Notes: a model not told the origin generated them from the letters alone. A stretch of 18,489 nucleotides of DNA from Oscillibacter sp. (GCA_017380995.1 JAFOCY010000218.1:1-18489), one strand, 5' to 3'. Positions 6,889-15,399 are shown, numbered from the stretch's first letter. Numbers and translations are program-made.

Positions 6889-7926
6889 ATGACAAAGAAA
6901 TTATTCGTGGGCAAGGTGCCTGTGGGCGGAGGTGCTCCGGTTTCCATTCAGTCCATGTGCAATACAAAAACAGATGATGTGGCATCTACCGTTGCGCAGA
7001 TCAAAAAACTGACAGAGGCCGGCTGCGAGATCATCCGGGTGGCCATCCCTGATATGGCGGCGGCCGAGGCTGTTGACAAGATCAAGGAACAGATCGACAT
7101 TCCTTTGATCGCAGATATCCACTTTAACCACAAGCTGGCTCTGGAGGTGGCCCACCGGGGGATCGATGCTATCCGCATCAACCCCGGTAATATCGGCGCT
7201 GAAGAAAATGTGAAGGCCGTAGCCGATATCTGCCGGGAGAAGAATATCCCCATCCGTATCGGCGTTAACGGCGGTTCCCTGGAAAAGGAACTGCGGGCCA
7301 AGTACGGCGGCGTTACGGCTGAGGCCCTGGTGGAAAGCGCTATGGGCCACGTACATCTTTTGAACCGCTACGACTTTGACGATATCTGCATCAGCGTCAA
7401 ATGCTCTGACGTGCCTTTGACCATGGCTGCCTACAGTCTCCTCAGTCAGCAGACCCAGTATCCCCTCCATCTGGGTGTTACGGAAGCCGGAACTCCCTCT
7501 ATGGGTATGGTAAAGTCTGCCATGGGCATCGGCGGCCTTTTGTGCATGGGCATCGGCGATACCATCCGCGTGACCCTTACCGCCGACCCGGTGGAGGAGA
7601 TTTACGCCGCCAAGAAGATTTTGAAGGCTGCGGGCCTTCGGAAAGAGGGCGTGAATCTGATCGCCTGTCCCACCTGCGGCCGGACCCGCATTGATCTGAT
7701 TCCCATTGCGGAGGAAGTGGAGCGCCGGCTGATGAATTGCGAGAAGAATATCACGGTAGCGGTCATGGGCTGCATCGTCAATGGCCCCGGCGAGGCTTCT
7801 GCAGCGGATATCGGTATTGCGGGCGGCAATGGGGAAGGACTGTTGTTCCGAAAAGGAGAGCCCCTTTACAAGGTTCCCCAGGAGCGGCTTGTAGATGCTT
7901 TGATGGAAGAGATCGAGAAACTTTGA
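6889..7926 (+). CDS. ispG: 4-hydroxy-3-methylbut-2-enyl diphosphate synthase (flavodoxin-dependent)
   Basis: This 4Fe-4S enzyme opens the cyclodiphosphate ring of MEcPP to give HMBPP, the penultimate MEP step. The 345-residue length fits the two-domain bacterial form: a TIM barrel (IQSMCNTKTDDV, ADIHFNHKLALE, IRINPGNIG, RIGVNGGSLEKE) and a C-terminal FeS domain with Cys260 and Cys263 (CPTCGRT), Cys295 and Glu302 (GCIVNGPGE). SD GGAAGGAG (6874-6881) lies 7 nt before the ATG. Its place between rseP and polC is usual in Clostridia and puts two MEP genes plus the C55 synthase in one operon. Confidence 0.97.
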   Translation: MTKKLFVGKVPVGGGAPVSIQSMCNTKTDDVASTVAQIKKLTEAGCEIIRVAIPDMAAAEAVDKIKEQIDIPLIADIHFNHKLALEVAHRGIDAIRINPGNIGAEENVKAVADICREKNIPIRIGVNGGSLEKELRAKYGGVTAEALVESAMGHVHLLNRYDFDDICISVKCSDVPLTMAAYSLLSQQTQYPLHLGVTEAGTPSMGMVKSAMGIGGLLCMGIGDTIRVTLTADPVEEIYAAKKILKAAGLRKEGVNLIACPTCGRTRIDLIPIAEEVERRLMNCEKNITVAVMGCIVNGPGEASAADIGIAGGNGEGLLFRKGEPLYKVPQERLVDALMEEIEKL

Positions 7927-7939
7927 CAGGACGGGAATC

Positions 7940-10900
7940 ATGGCGAAGAATATTCCGTTTTTTGATATGTTCACGGAGCTGCAGCTCTCTTCGGAGCTGC
8001 GGCTTAAACTCGCTGGCGCGGAACTGACGGGCGCATCCATTGACCAGGGGAGCATGAGTATCGTGCTGTATCTGGTGGCGAAGACGCCTCTGGGACAAGA
8101 AGATGTTGCAGCGCTTCAGGAGATGATCTGCAAGGTTTATACCTTCCGGAAGGTGGAGATCTTCGTGACCGCGCTTGCTCCGGAAGTGGAGGAGCGTCCG
8201 GTCCCTCAGGCTGCTCCGGTTGAGAAAAAGGGAGGGGACAAGCCTGCCCCCTCCAAAGTTCTCATGGGAAATCCCATCAAGGGAAAGCCTGTTCCCATCA
8301 GTGAATTGAATTTGAAGATGGGCACAGCTACGGTCTGCGGCAAGGTCTTTTTCTACGAGTGTCAGGAGACCCGGCGGCCCGGTACCTGGCGGTTGACCTT
8401 TGATATGACGGATAATACCAACTCCGTCACCGTGATGAAGTTTCTCAATACCAAGGAGGCCCAGCAGCTCCAGGGTGCCATCAAGCCCGGTATGTGGCTG
8501 TTGGTCCAGGGCAAGATGGAGCTGACCCGGGATGGTAAGGATATGCAGCTCAACCCCTTCCATATCAATGTCACTGAGCATGCTGAGCGCAAGGATACCG
8601 CTCCGGTCAAGCGTGTGGAGCTCCATCTCCATACCAAAATGAGCAATATGGATGCTCTGACAGATACGAAGGAAGTGGTCAAGCAGGCCATCCGCTGGGG
8701 CCATCCTGCCATTGCCATCACGGATCACGGAGTGGCGTCTTCCTTCCCGGATGCTTGGCATGCCGCCGGAGACAAGATCAAGATCCTCTATGGCGTGGAG
8801 GGCTACTTTATCAATAACGTGGATGACCGGATCGTGGTACACGGAAAAAAGGATCAGTCCATTGACGATGAGATCGTCTGCTTTGATATTGAGACCACGG
8901 GTCTTAAAGTGGACCGGGAAACCATCACGGAGATCGGCGCGGTGGTACTGAAAAATGGGCAGATTACCGAGAAATTCCAGACCTTTGTGAACCCCAAGCG
9001 CCGGTTGACGCCGGAGATCATTGGCCTAACGGGAATTACCGATGAGATGCTCAAGGATGCTCCGGAACTGAAGGATGCCCTGACGGACTTTTTGAAGTTT
9101 GTAAACGGACGGCCCCTTGCGGCCCATAACGCGGAGTTTGATATTGGTTTTATCCGCTCCGGCTGCAAGCAGGTGGGATTGGAGTTTGACCCAACCTATG
9201 TGGATACCCTGATCATGGCACAAAACCTCCTGCCCGGCCTTGGTAAGTACAAGCTGGACATCGTGGCGGAGCATTTGGATCTGCCGGCCTTCAATCATCA
9301 CCGGGCAAGCGACGATGCAGGCATCGTTGCCTATATGCTGATCCCGTTTTGGAAGATGCTGCATGAGCGGGAGGTTCACACCCTGCAGGTAGTGAACAAG
9401 GAGATGGAAAAGCTTCGTCCCCTGGGCTCTAAGTCCAACCGCTTTCCTAAGCATATCATTCTTCTTGCCCGGAATAAAACAGGCCTCAAAAACCTGTATC
9501 AGATGATCTCGGCCTCCAACCTCAAGTACTTCAAGCGCGTCCCTACCATCCCTAAGAGCCTCCTGATGGAGCACCGGGAGGGTATTATCGTGGGCGCTGC
9601 TTGCGAGGCGGGCGAGCTTTTTAAGGCTGTCACAGACCACAAGGATTGGGAGGAACTCAAGCGCATTGCCTCTTTCTATGACTATCTGGAGATCCAGCCC
9701 CTTTGCAACAATATGTTTATGCTGCGAAACGGCGAGGTCCAGTCCGAGGAAGATCTGCGGGAGTTCAACCGCACCATCGTGCGCCTTGGCGAGGAGTTGG
9801 GGAAACCTGTTTGTGCAACGGGCGACGTCCACTTCCGGGAGCCGGAGGACGAGGTCTACCGCCATATCATTCTCGCGTCCAAAAAGTTTGCCGACGCCAA
9901 CGCATCGCTGCCCATCTACTTTAAGACGACGGATGAGATGCTGGAGGAGTTCTCTTACCTGGGTAAGGAAAAGGCTTACGAGGTCGTGGTAGAGAATACC
10001 CGGCTGGTGGCCGACCAGGTGGAAAAGTTTGAGCTTCTCCCCAAAGAGCTGTTTCCGCCCCGGCTGGAAAACTCTGAAGAAGACTTGAACCGCCTTGTGT
10101 GGGAGAAGACCCACCGGCTGTACGGTGATGAGCCTCCCCAGCACATTGTGGAGCGATTGAACGTGGAGCTGGGCGGTATTCTGGGTAAGTATGACGTCGT
10201 TTATATGTCCGCTCAGAAGCTGGTACAGCGGTCGCTGGAAAATGGCTATCTGGTGGGTTCCCGTGGCTCTGTTGGTTCCTCTCTGGTTGCCTATATGTCC
10301 GGTATCACGGAGGTCAACTCCCTGCCGCCTCACTACCGCTGTCCCAACTGCAAAAACAGCGAATTTATTATGGATGGCTCTTATGGCTGCGGCGCCGATA
10401 TGCCTGACAAGGATTGCCCTGTCTGCGGCACAAAGTATATCAAGGATGGCTTTGATATTCCTTTTGAGACCTTCCTGGGTTTTGGCGGCGGTAAGGTCCC
10501 GGATATCGATTTGAACTTCTCAGGTGAATACCAGGCCCGGGCGCACCGCCACGCCATTGAAATGTTTGGCGAGACCCAGGTGTTTCGTGCGGGCACTATT
10601 GGAACCCTTGCGGAAAAGACGGCCTATGGTTTTGTGAAAAAGTGGCTGGAGGAAAACGGTATGAGTGCCGGCAGGGCGGAGGAAAACCGCCTGACCCTCG
10701 GCTGTGTGGGAGCCCGCCGTACTACCGGTCAGCATCCCGGCGGCCTGGTGGTCGTGCCGGACGATAAGAGTGTGGAAGATTTCTGTCCCGTCCAGCACCC
10801 GGCAGACGCCGACGATTCCGATACCATCACCACCCATTTTGAATACCACTCCATGGAGGATAACCTCCTGAAGCTGGATATGCTGGGACACGATGACCCC

Positions 10901-11932
10901 ACCATGGTTCGTATGATGCAGGACCTTACGGGCGTGGACCCTCAGAGCATCCCTCTGGATGACCCGGATACGATGTCTATCTTTATCTCCAGCAAGGTCC
11001 TGGGCTATGAGAATGACGATGTGCTGGGCCCCACCGGTGCAGTTGCGATCCCGGAGTTCAACACCCGTTTCACCCGCCAGATGCTGGTGGATACCCAGCC
11101 CAAGGACTTTAACACCCTGGTCCGACTTTCTGGTTTCTCCCACGGTACCGATGTGTGGCTGGGCAACGCCAAGGATCTGATCCTGGAGCAAGGTGTCCCT
11201 GTTACCTCTACGGTAGGTTGTCGTGACGATATCATGCTCTATCTGATCTCCATGGGTCTGGATCCTAAAATGAGCTTTAAGATCATGGAGTCCGTCCGAA
11301 AAGGAAAGGTGAAGAAGGGTGGTTTTGAGCCGGGTTGGCGAGAAGCGATGGAGGAACACGATGTACCGCAGTGGTATATTGAGTCCCTGGCCAAGATCGG
11401 CTATTTGTTCCCCAAGGCGCACGCTGTGGCCTATGTTATGATGGCTTTTCGCATTGCCTGGTATAAGGTCCATGAACCTTTGGCCTTCTACGCAACCTTC
11501 TTCTCCGTCCGTGCCAAGGCTTTTGACGCGGAATACTGCTGTGCAGGTAAGGAAGCGGTCAAACGGAAGATCCGGGAGATCGAGAACAACAAGGACGCAA
11601 CTGCCGTGGAGCAGAACCTGATGACTACGCTGGAAGTGTGCTATGAGTTCTATCTTCGGGGATTCCACTTCGACACCATCGATATCTACCGGTCTGATGC
11701 CACCAAGTTCCTGATTACGGAAAAGGGCCTTCTGCCGCCCTTTGTCTCTGTTCACGGTTTGGGCGAATCTGCGGCGCTTGACACAGTGGAGAAGCGCAAG
11801 GGAAAGAGCTTTATTTCGATCGAGGAATTTTCCCTTTGCTGCAACAAGCTTTCCAAGACGCATATTGAACAGCTCAAAGCGTTGGGTGCTTTTGCGGGCA
11901 TGGCTGAGACCAGCCAGATCACCCTTTTTTAA
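7940..11932 (+). CDS. polC: DNA polymerase III alpha subunit, Gram-positive PolC type
   Basis: This is the replicative polymerase with built-in 3'-5' proofreading. Order in the 1330 residues: an N-terminal domain (about 1-90); a Pro/Lys linker; an OB fold (about 115-220); the first half of the PHP domain (HLHTKMSNMDALTD near 227); the inserted DEDD exonuclease (DIETTGL near 315, ITEIGAVVL, HNAEFDIGFI, HHRASDDAG); the second PHP half (about 490-690); then the C-family polymerase with a Cys4 zinc-binding cluster (CPNC near 800, with CPVC downstream) and the catalytic PDIDLNFSGE near 853. The last five residues, QITLF, form a sliding-clamp binding motif. B. subtilis PolC is about 1437 residues; the shortfall is in the N-terminal region before the OB fold. 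It ends the operon directly before a terminator. Confidence 0.97.
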   Translation: MAKNIPFFDMFTELQLSSELRLKLAGAELTGASIDQGSMSIVLYLVAKTPLGQEDVAALQEMICKVYTFRKVEIFVTALAPEVEERPVPQAAPVEKKGGDKPAPSKVLMGNPIKGKPVPISELNLKMGTATVCGKVFFYECQETRRPGTWRLTFDMTDNTNSVTVMKFLNTKEAQQLQGAIKPGMWLLVQGKMELTRDGKDMQLNPFHINVTEHAERKDTAPVKRVELHLHTKMSNMDALTDTKEVVKQAIRWGHPAIAITDHGVASSFPDAWHAAGDKIKILYGVEGYFINNVDDRIVVHGKKDQSIDDEIVCFDIETTGLKVDRETITEIGAVVLKNGQITEKFQTFVNPKRRLTPEIIGLTGITDEMLKDAPELKDALTDFLKFVNGRPLAAHNAEFDIGFIRSGCKQVGLEFDPTYVDTLIMAQNLLPGLGKYKLDIVAEHLDLPAFNHHRASDDAGIVAYMLIPFWKMLHEREVHTLQVVNKEMEKLRPLGSKSNRFPKHIILLARNKTGLKNLYQMISASNLKYFKRVPTIPKSLLMEHREGIIVGAACEAGELFKAVTDHKDWEELKRIASFYDYLEIQPLCNNMFMLRNGEVQSEEDLREFNRTIVRLGEELGKPVCATGDVHFREPEDEVYRHIILASKKFADANASLPIYFKTTDEMLEEFSYLGKEKAYEVVVENTRLVADQVEKFELLPKELFPPRLENSEEDLNRLVWEKTHRLYGDEPPQHIVERLNVELGGILGKYDVVYMSAQKLVQRSLENGYLVGSRGSVGSSLVAYMSGITEVNSLPPHYRCPNCKNSEFIMDGSYGCGADMPDKDCPVCGTKYIKDGFDIPFETFLGFGGGKVPDIDLNFSGEYQARAHRHAIEMFGETQVFRAGTIGTLAEKTAYGFVKKWLEENGMSAGRAEENRLTLGCVGARRTTGQHPGGLVVVPDDKSVEDFCPVQHPADADDSDTITTHFEYHSMEDNLLKLDMLGHDDPTMVRMMQDLTGVDPQSIPLDDPDTMSIFISSKVLGYENDDVLGPTGAVAIPEFNTRFTRQMLVDTQPKDFNTLVRLSGFSHGTDVWLGNAKDLILEQGVPVTSTVGCRDDIMLYLISMGLDPKMSFKIMESVRKGKVKKGGFEPGWREAMEEHDVPQWYIESLAKIGYLFPKAHAVAYVMMAFRIAWYKVHEPLAFYATFFSVRAKAFDAEYCCAGKEAVKRKIREIENNKDATAVEQNLMTTLEVCYEFYLRGFHFDTIDIYRSDATKFLITEKGLLPPFVSVHGLGESAALDTVEKRKGKSFISIEEFSLCCNKLSKTHIEQLKALGAFAGMAETSQITLF

Positions 11933-11935
11933 CAG

Positions 11936-11967
11936 AAAAACGGTACCCCGTTTGGGGTACCGTTTTT
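11936..11967. terminator. Strong bidirectional intrinsic terminator after polC
   Basis: The perfect 14-bp inverted repeat has arms 11936-11949 (AAAAACGGTACCCC) and 11954-11967, with the loop GTTT. The A5 and T5 ends give a U-tract in either direction. It lies 4 nt after the polC stop and 3 nt from the stop of the converging flavoprotein gene, so it serves both. Confidence 0.93.
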
Positions 11968-11969
11968 GC

Positions 11970-13205
11970 TTAGCGTTTTTTATGATTAGCGGAGGGCAGA
12001 TGAGTGGCTGCATGACGGCCTGCGGTGATGCCGCTGCCAAAGGCCCAGTGGAGATTGAAGCCGCCGCAACTGCCCGCTGCGTCCAGTGTTTCTCCGACTA
12101 CGTAAAGATCTGGCATGGAACGCACCATGAAGCTTTCTTCGTCTACCTGAGAAAGGGTCATGCCGCCGCCGGTGGTTTGTGCCTGCTGCCAGCCGAGGGG
12201 GGTCAGACCTGCGAACTGCCAGTCCTTAAAGGTGCGGGCGAGAGTTGGGAGATCGGAGGGGGAGAGGCGGCCGGGAAGCCTGGTGGCCTTCCAAACCGCG
12301 CTTCCGATACGCTTGTGAATAAAGCCGGTCATGAGTTCTTCCGCAGTAGCGCCGGGCATCAGCTTGATCCGCTGGCGGAGGATGTTGACAAGTTCCTGCT
12401 CCGTGCAGGAAGGGAAGAGGTCGATGTGGAGAATGGGCCGCCGGGGACCGCCCTTGGGCTTGAGATAATTGGATAGCTGCATAATGACGATGCCGGAGAG
12501 ACCCTGGTCCGTGAACTGGACCTCGCCCTCTTCCCGGGCGATAAACTTTTCTCCGTCTGTAAGGGTGACCGCGGCTTTGGCACGGATGCCGGCTAAGCCG
12601 CTGGGGCGGGGTTTATCGCATTGCGTGGCCACAAGACAAGGATACTCGCTCTGGACGTGCAGGCCCAGGCTTTTCATCAGTTCGCATCCGAAACCGTTGG
12701 TGCCGAACTGTGGGCCGGCCTGTCCGCCAAAAGCGCAGATGACACTGCGGGCAGTGAACTGTCCCTGGTCAGTTTCCACGCGGTAACTGCCGTTTTTCTG
12801 GGTGATGCTTTTTACGCTGCAGTTGACTTTTATCTCCACACCCAGGCGTTCCAGCCAGTAGAGGAGGAGATTCAAAAAGTCCGTTGCCTGATTGGAGTAG
12901 GGGTACACCCGGCCCTCCGGGTCTGTCCGGGTCAGGAGACCGTGGGAATGGAACCACTGCAGGGGGTCCTCCATAGACCCTAGCATCCGTGCCATCGTCT
13001 GGGGATCGGAGGAAAAGTAACGCTCCGGAGAAATGCCGGTATTATCCAGATTGCACCGGCCGTTTCCGGTGGCCAATAGTTTTTTGCCGATGCGGGGGTT
13101 CTGCTCGATGAGTACCACCTTTGTCCCTGCCGGCGCAGATTCTGCCGCTGAAATTGCTGCTGCAATGCCTGCTGCGCCGCCGCCTAATACCAGGATCTGT
13201 TCCAT
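11970..13205 (-). CDS. BaiN/HI0933-family FAD-dependent oxidoreductase
   Basis: The flavoprotein belongs to the HI0933/YhiN/BaiN family. Seen from the N-terminus: the dinucleotide-binding VLGGGAAGIAAA, the acidic ribose contact LIEQNPRIGKKLL, the family hallmark ATGNGRCNLDNT, YPYSNQATDFLNLLL, GEVQFTDQGLSGIVI, and the C-terminal FAD-contact region TTGGGMTLSQVD ... VGETLDAAGSCGGFNLHWAF. The 411-residue length is typical. I start it at the ATG at 13205, preceded by GGAGG with 5 nt spacing. A TTG at 13217 would add four residues but would itself overlap that SD. BaiN of Clostridium scindens is linked to bile-acid dehydroxylation, but most family members lie outside bai clusters, as here, and the substrate is unknown. 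It has its own promoter and is divergent from tgt. Confidence 0.93.
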   Translation of the reverse strand: MEQILVLGGGAAGIAAAISAAESAPAGTKVVLIEQNPRIGKKLLATGNGRCNLDNTGISPERYFSSDPQTMARMLGSMEDPLQWFHSHGLLTRTDPEGRVYPYSNQATDFLNLLLYWLERLGVEIKVNCSVKSITQKNGSYRVETDQGQFTARSVICAFGGQAGPQFGTNGFGCELMKSLGLHVQSEYPCLVATQCDKPRPSGLAGIRAKAAVTLTDGEKFIAREEGEVQFTDQGLSGIVIMQLSNYLKPKGGPRRPILHIDLFPSCTEQELVNILRQRIKLMPGATAEELMTGFIHKRIGSAVWKATRLPGRLSPSDLPTLARTFKDWQFAGLTPLGWQQAQTTGGGMTLSQVDEESFMVRSMPDLYVVGETLDAAGSCGGFNLHWAFGSGITAGRHAATHLPSANHKKR

Positions 13206-13235
13206 ACGCTCCTCCAAAATTGTTCTTTTGTTTTC

Positions 13236-13264
13236 ACTATATCATGTCTGCAGCCTATTTTCAA
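13236..13264 (-). promoter_or_regulatory. Sigma-A promoter of the flavoprotein gene
   Basis: On the minus strand, -35 TTGAAA (13259-13264) and -10 TATAGT (13236-13241) are separated by exactly 17 nt. The -10 has an extension (TGATATAGT). Transcription would start near 13229, about 24 nt before the ATG at 13205. Confidence 0.8.
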
Positions 13265-13274
13265 GAAATGACAG

Positions 13275-13303
13275 TTGAACCCTTTGATAACTTATATTAT
13301 AAT
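13275..13303 (+). promoter_or_regulatory. Sigma-A promoter of tgt
   Basis: -35 TTGAAC (13275-13280), a 17-nt spacer and a perfect -10 TATAAT (13298-13303). The -35 boxes of this promoter and of the divergent flavoprotein promoter are only 10 bp apart. The predicted leader is about 23 nt, with the SD AAGGAG at 13321-13326. Confidence 0.85.
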
Positions 13304-13332
13304 AATAGAGAAAATTTTTGAAGGAGAACCCT

Positions 13333-14466
13333 ATGTTTAAAGTCATTAAAACCCAGGGCCGTGCCCGGCGTGGAGAGTTTACCTGCGCCCATGGCGGTAC
13401 TGTCCAGACTCCGGTCTTTATGAATGTCGGCACTCAGGCAGCCATCAAGGGCGGTGTTTCCGCCCATGACCTGAAAGAGGTAGGCTGCCAGATCGAGCTT
13501 TCCAATACGTATCATCTCCATCTTCGGCCCGGTGACAAGCTGGTCAAGCAGTTGGGCGGCCTCCATAAGTTCATGAACTGGGATGGCCCGATCCTGACGG
13601 ACTCCGGCGGTTTCCAGGTTTTCTCCCTGGCTTCTTTGCGGAAGATCAAGGAAGAGGGTGTGTATTTCTCCTCTCACATTGATGGTCACAAGATCTTTAT
13701 GGGTCCTGAGGAATCCATGCAGATCCAGTCCAATCTGGGCAGCGACATCGCCATGGCCTTTGATGAGTGCGTGGAAAATCCTGCGACCCACGAATACGCC
13801 AAAGCTTCCTGTGAACGGACCCTTCGCTGGCTGGAACGCTGTAAGGTGGAGCATGACCGCCTGAATAGCCTTCCTGATACGGTGAACCCTGATCAGATGC
13901 TTTTTGGCATCAATCAGGGCGCTACTTTCCCGGATCTTCGTGCTTGGCATATGCAGCAGATCGCGAAGATCGACTGCGATGGCTTTGCCATTGGTGGATT
14001 GGCTGTGGGTGAGCCTGCGGAGGTCATGTATGAGATGATCGATGTGGTGGAGCCCTATATGCCCCAGGAGAAGCCTCGCTACCTGATGGGCGTTGGTACG
14101 CCCAGCAACATCATCGAGGCTGTCAGCCGCGGTGTGGATTTCTTTGATTGCGTTATGCCTTCCCGGAACGGCCGTCACGGTAAGCTCTTTACCTGGGAGG
14201 GAACCGTCAATATCCTGAATGAAAAGTATGCCACCGATGACCGTCCTATCAGCGAGAGCTGTAACTGCCCTGTTTGCCGGAATTTCTCCAGAGCGTATAT
14301 CCGTCACCTCTTTAAAGCTGATGAGGTGCTGGCTCTGCGTTTTGCTGTTCTCCACAACCTCTATTTCTATAACGAGCTGATGCAGCGCATCCGTGATGCT
14401 ATCGATGAGGGGACTTTCGATGAATTCCGTGAAAAGTACAGCGGAAAACTGGAGCAGCGGGCATAA
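13333..14466 (+). CDS. tgt: tRNA-guanine transglycosylase (queuine/preQ1 insertion)
   Basis: It exchanges G34 of GUN-anticodon tRNAs for the queuosine precursor preQ1. The 377 residues contain DSGGFQ (catalytic acid Asp90), INQGA, GGLAVGEP, PRYLMGVGTP, and DCVMPSRNGRHG with nucleophile Asp272. The zinc site is formed by Cys310, Cys312, Cys315 and His341, the same spacing as in the E. coli enzyme. The start is the ATG at 13333, with AAGGAG 6 nt upstream. A TTG at 13318 in the same frame would lie 15 nt after the -10 and overlap the SD, so it is rejected as the start. yajC follows after 93 nt with its own promoter; tgt-yajC is a widely conserved pair. No queA or other queuosine gene is in the window. 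Confidence 0.96.
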   Translation: MFKVIKTQGRARRGEFTCAHGGTVQTPVFMNVGTQAAIKGGVSAHDLKEVGCQIELSNTYHLHLRPGDKLVKQLGGLHKFMNWDGPILTDSGGFQVFSLASLRKIKEEGVYFSSHIDGHKIFMGPEESMQIQSNLGSDIAMAFDECVENPATHEYAKASCERTLRWLERCKVEHDRLNSLPDTVNPDQMLFGINQGATFPDLRAWHMQQIAKIDCDGFAIGGLAVGEPAEVMYEMIDVVEPYMPQEKPRYLMGVGTPSNIIEAVSRGVDFFDCVMPSRNGRHGKLFTWEGTVNILNEKYATDDRPISESCNCPVCRNFSRAYIRHLFKADEVLALRFAVLHNLYFYNELMQRIRDAIDEGTFDEFREKYSGKLEQRA

Positions 14467-14481
14467 AGCGGGAAAAAGTTC

Positions 14482-14509
14482 TTGCAAAACCTGTTAACTT
14501 TGGTATAAT
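14482..14509 (+). promoter_or_regulatory. Sigma-A promoter of yajC
   Basis: -35 TTGCAA (14482-14487), a 16-nt spacer and a perfect -10 TATAAT (14504-14509) with an upstream TG extension (TGGTATAAT). The leader is about 45 nt. This allows yajC to be expressed apart from tgt. Confidence 0.8.
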
Positions 14510-14559
14510 AGTCTCATTCTGAATACACAAAAGTAAGGCAAAAAAGGAGTTTTGTAACA

Positions 14560-14922
14560 ATGGATCAGAATATGTCTATGATTCTCATGATGGTGCTTCT
14601 GTTCGCAATGATGTACTTCATGATGATTCGCCCTGAGAACAAGCGCAAGAAGAAGCTGCAGGAGATGCGTGACAGCCTGAAGAAGGGCGATACCGTCACC
14701 ACCATCGGCGGCATTGTTGGTAAGATTGTCCGCGTTACCGATGACACCATCGTCTTCGAGACCAGTGAGGACCGTGTGCGCGTGGAAGTTGCCAAGTGGG
14801 CCATCTCCACCACCGGCGTCCAGACCGACGAGGTGCCTGCTGAGAAGAAGTCCAAGAAGGCTAAGAAGGATGCCGTTCCTGAAGAGCCCGTCGCTCCCGC
14901 TGAGAAGGCTGACGAGCAGTAA
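14560..14922 (+). CDS. yajC: Preprotein translocase accessory subunit YajC
   Basis: This single-span protein associates with the SecDF/SecYEG translocon. The 120 residues start with a Met-rich transmembrane helix (about 5-23), then the family hallmark MIRPENKRKKKLQEM. Next is the soluble domain DSLKKGDTVTTIGGIVGKIVRVTDDTIVFE, ending in a Lys/Glu/Ala-rich low-complexity tail. SD AAAGGAG is 10 nt before the ATG. It lies between tgt and a small polytopic membrane protein; secD/secF, often close by, are not in this window. Confidence 0.95.
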   Translation: MDQNMSMILMMVLLFAMMYFMMIRPENKRKKKLQEMRDSLKKGDTVTTIGGIVGKIVRVTDDTIVFETSEDRVRVEVAKWAISTTGVQTDEVPAEKKSKKAKKDAVPEEPVAPAEKADEQ

Positions 14923-14938
14923 TTTGGCATAAAGAAAT

Positions 14939-14988
14939 ACTCCCTCTTCATATGTTCCATTAGGAACGTATAAAGGGGGAGTTTTTTT
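14939..14988 (+). terminator. Intrinsic terminator that also holds the SD of the next gene
   Basis: A long hairpin forms from an outer 10-bp stem (14939-14948 ACTCCCTCTT with 14973-14982 AAGGGGGAGT, one G-U pair) and an inner 9-bp stem (14950-14958 with 14963-14971, one G-U pair, loop ATTA), separated by a C/A mismatch. A run of seven T (14982-14988) follows and abuts the ATG at 14989. The SD GGGGGAG (14975-14981) is inside the 3' arm. It resembles a terminator for yajC, but the position implies control of the next gene as well. Confidence 0.8.
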
Positions 14989-15399
14989 ATGGGTAAAACG
15001 AAAAAAGAAACAGCGCTTTGGGTGGTATTGACGCAAGGTGGGCTTGTGAGTATTGCGGTGTACTTCTCGGGCCTTTTGGGGCTAAGTGCCTTGGTGACGA
15101 AGGGCTCGGTCGGGGAAGGGAGAGCCTTTGTGGTCGTGGTAGCACTGGACATATTGGCCGCCTTTTTGGGAGGGCTTGTGACTGTGCGCCGCACCCCTTG
15201 GGGAGGCGCGGTGGCGGGGCTGGTGATGGGAGCTGTGTTTGCGGCGGCTCTTGCCATTGCGGGTCTTGTCTGTTGGGGCAATATCGCAGTGCTGGGCCGG
15301 GGCGGTGTGCTGGCGGCCGGAGCGGTTGCCGGCAGCTTCCTGGCGGGACTCGTATGTGGGCGAAAGCGCAAGCGGGGGAAACGGGCGGCACGGCGCTGA
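14989..15399 (+). CDS. Small four-helix membrane protein, TIGR04086-like
   Basis: The 136-residue, Gly/Ala/Val-rich protein has four predicted membrane helices (about 10-35, 42-66, 71-95, 102-123), a basic N-terminus (MGKTKKE) and a strongly basic tail (RKRKRGKRAARR). The size, topology and position right after yajC match the clostridial TIGR04086 membrane protein family as I remember it; I cannot verify this by search. Function unknown. The ATG at 14989 has GGGGGAG 7 nt upstream, embedded in the terminator hairpin, so expression probably depends on read-through or hairpin opening. A longer start is unlikely because the U-tract precedes it directly. Confidence 0.75.
   Translation: MGKTKKETALWVVLTQGGLVSIAVYFSGLLGLSALVTKGSVGEGRAFVVVVALDILAAFLGGLVTVRRTPWGGAVAGLVMGAVFAAALAIAGLVCWGNIAVLGRGGVLAAGAVAGSFLAGLVCGRKRKRGKRAARR

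Noticed and set aside
10520..12040. 506-codon minus-strand ORF overlapping the polC 3' half
   Set aside because: Antisense to conserved polymerase motifs, crosses the bidirectional terminator and overlaps the flavoprotein gene end; no SD.
13318..13332. TTG start for tgt
   Set aside because: This TTG overlaps the SD that serves the ATG at 13333, and no other SD precedes it.
13297..14487. 396-codon minus-strand ORF opposite tgt
   Set aside because: Antisense to tgt, which shows all catalytic and zinc residues; no motifs of its own.
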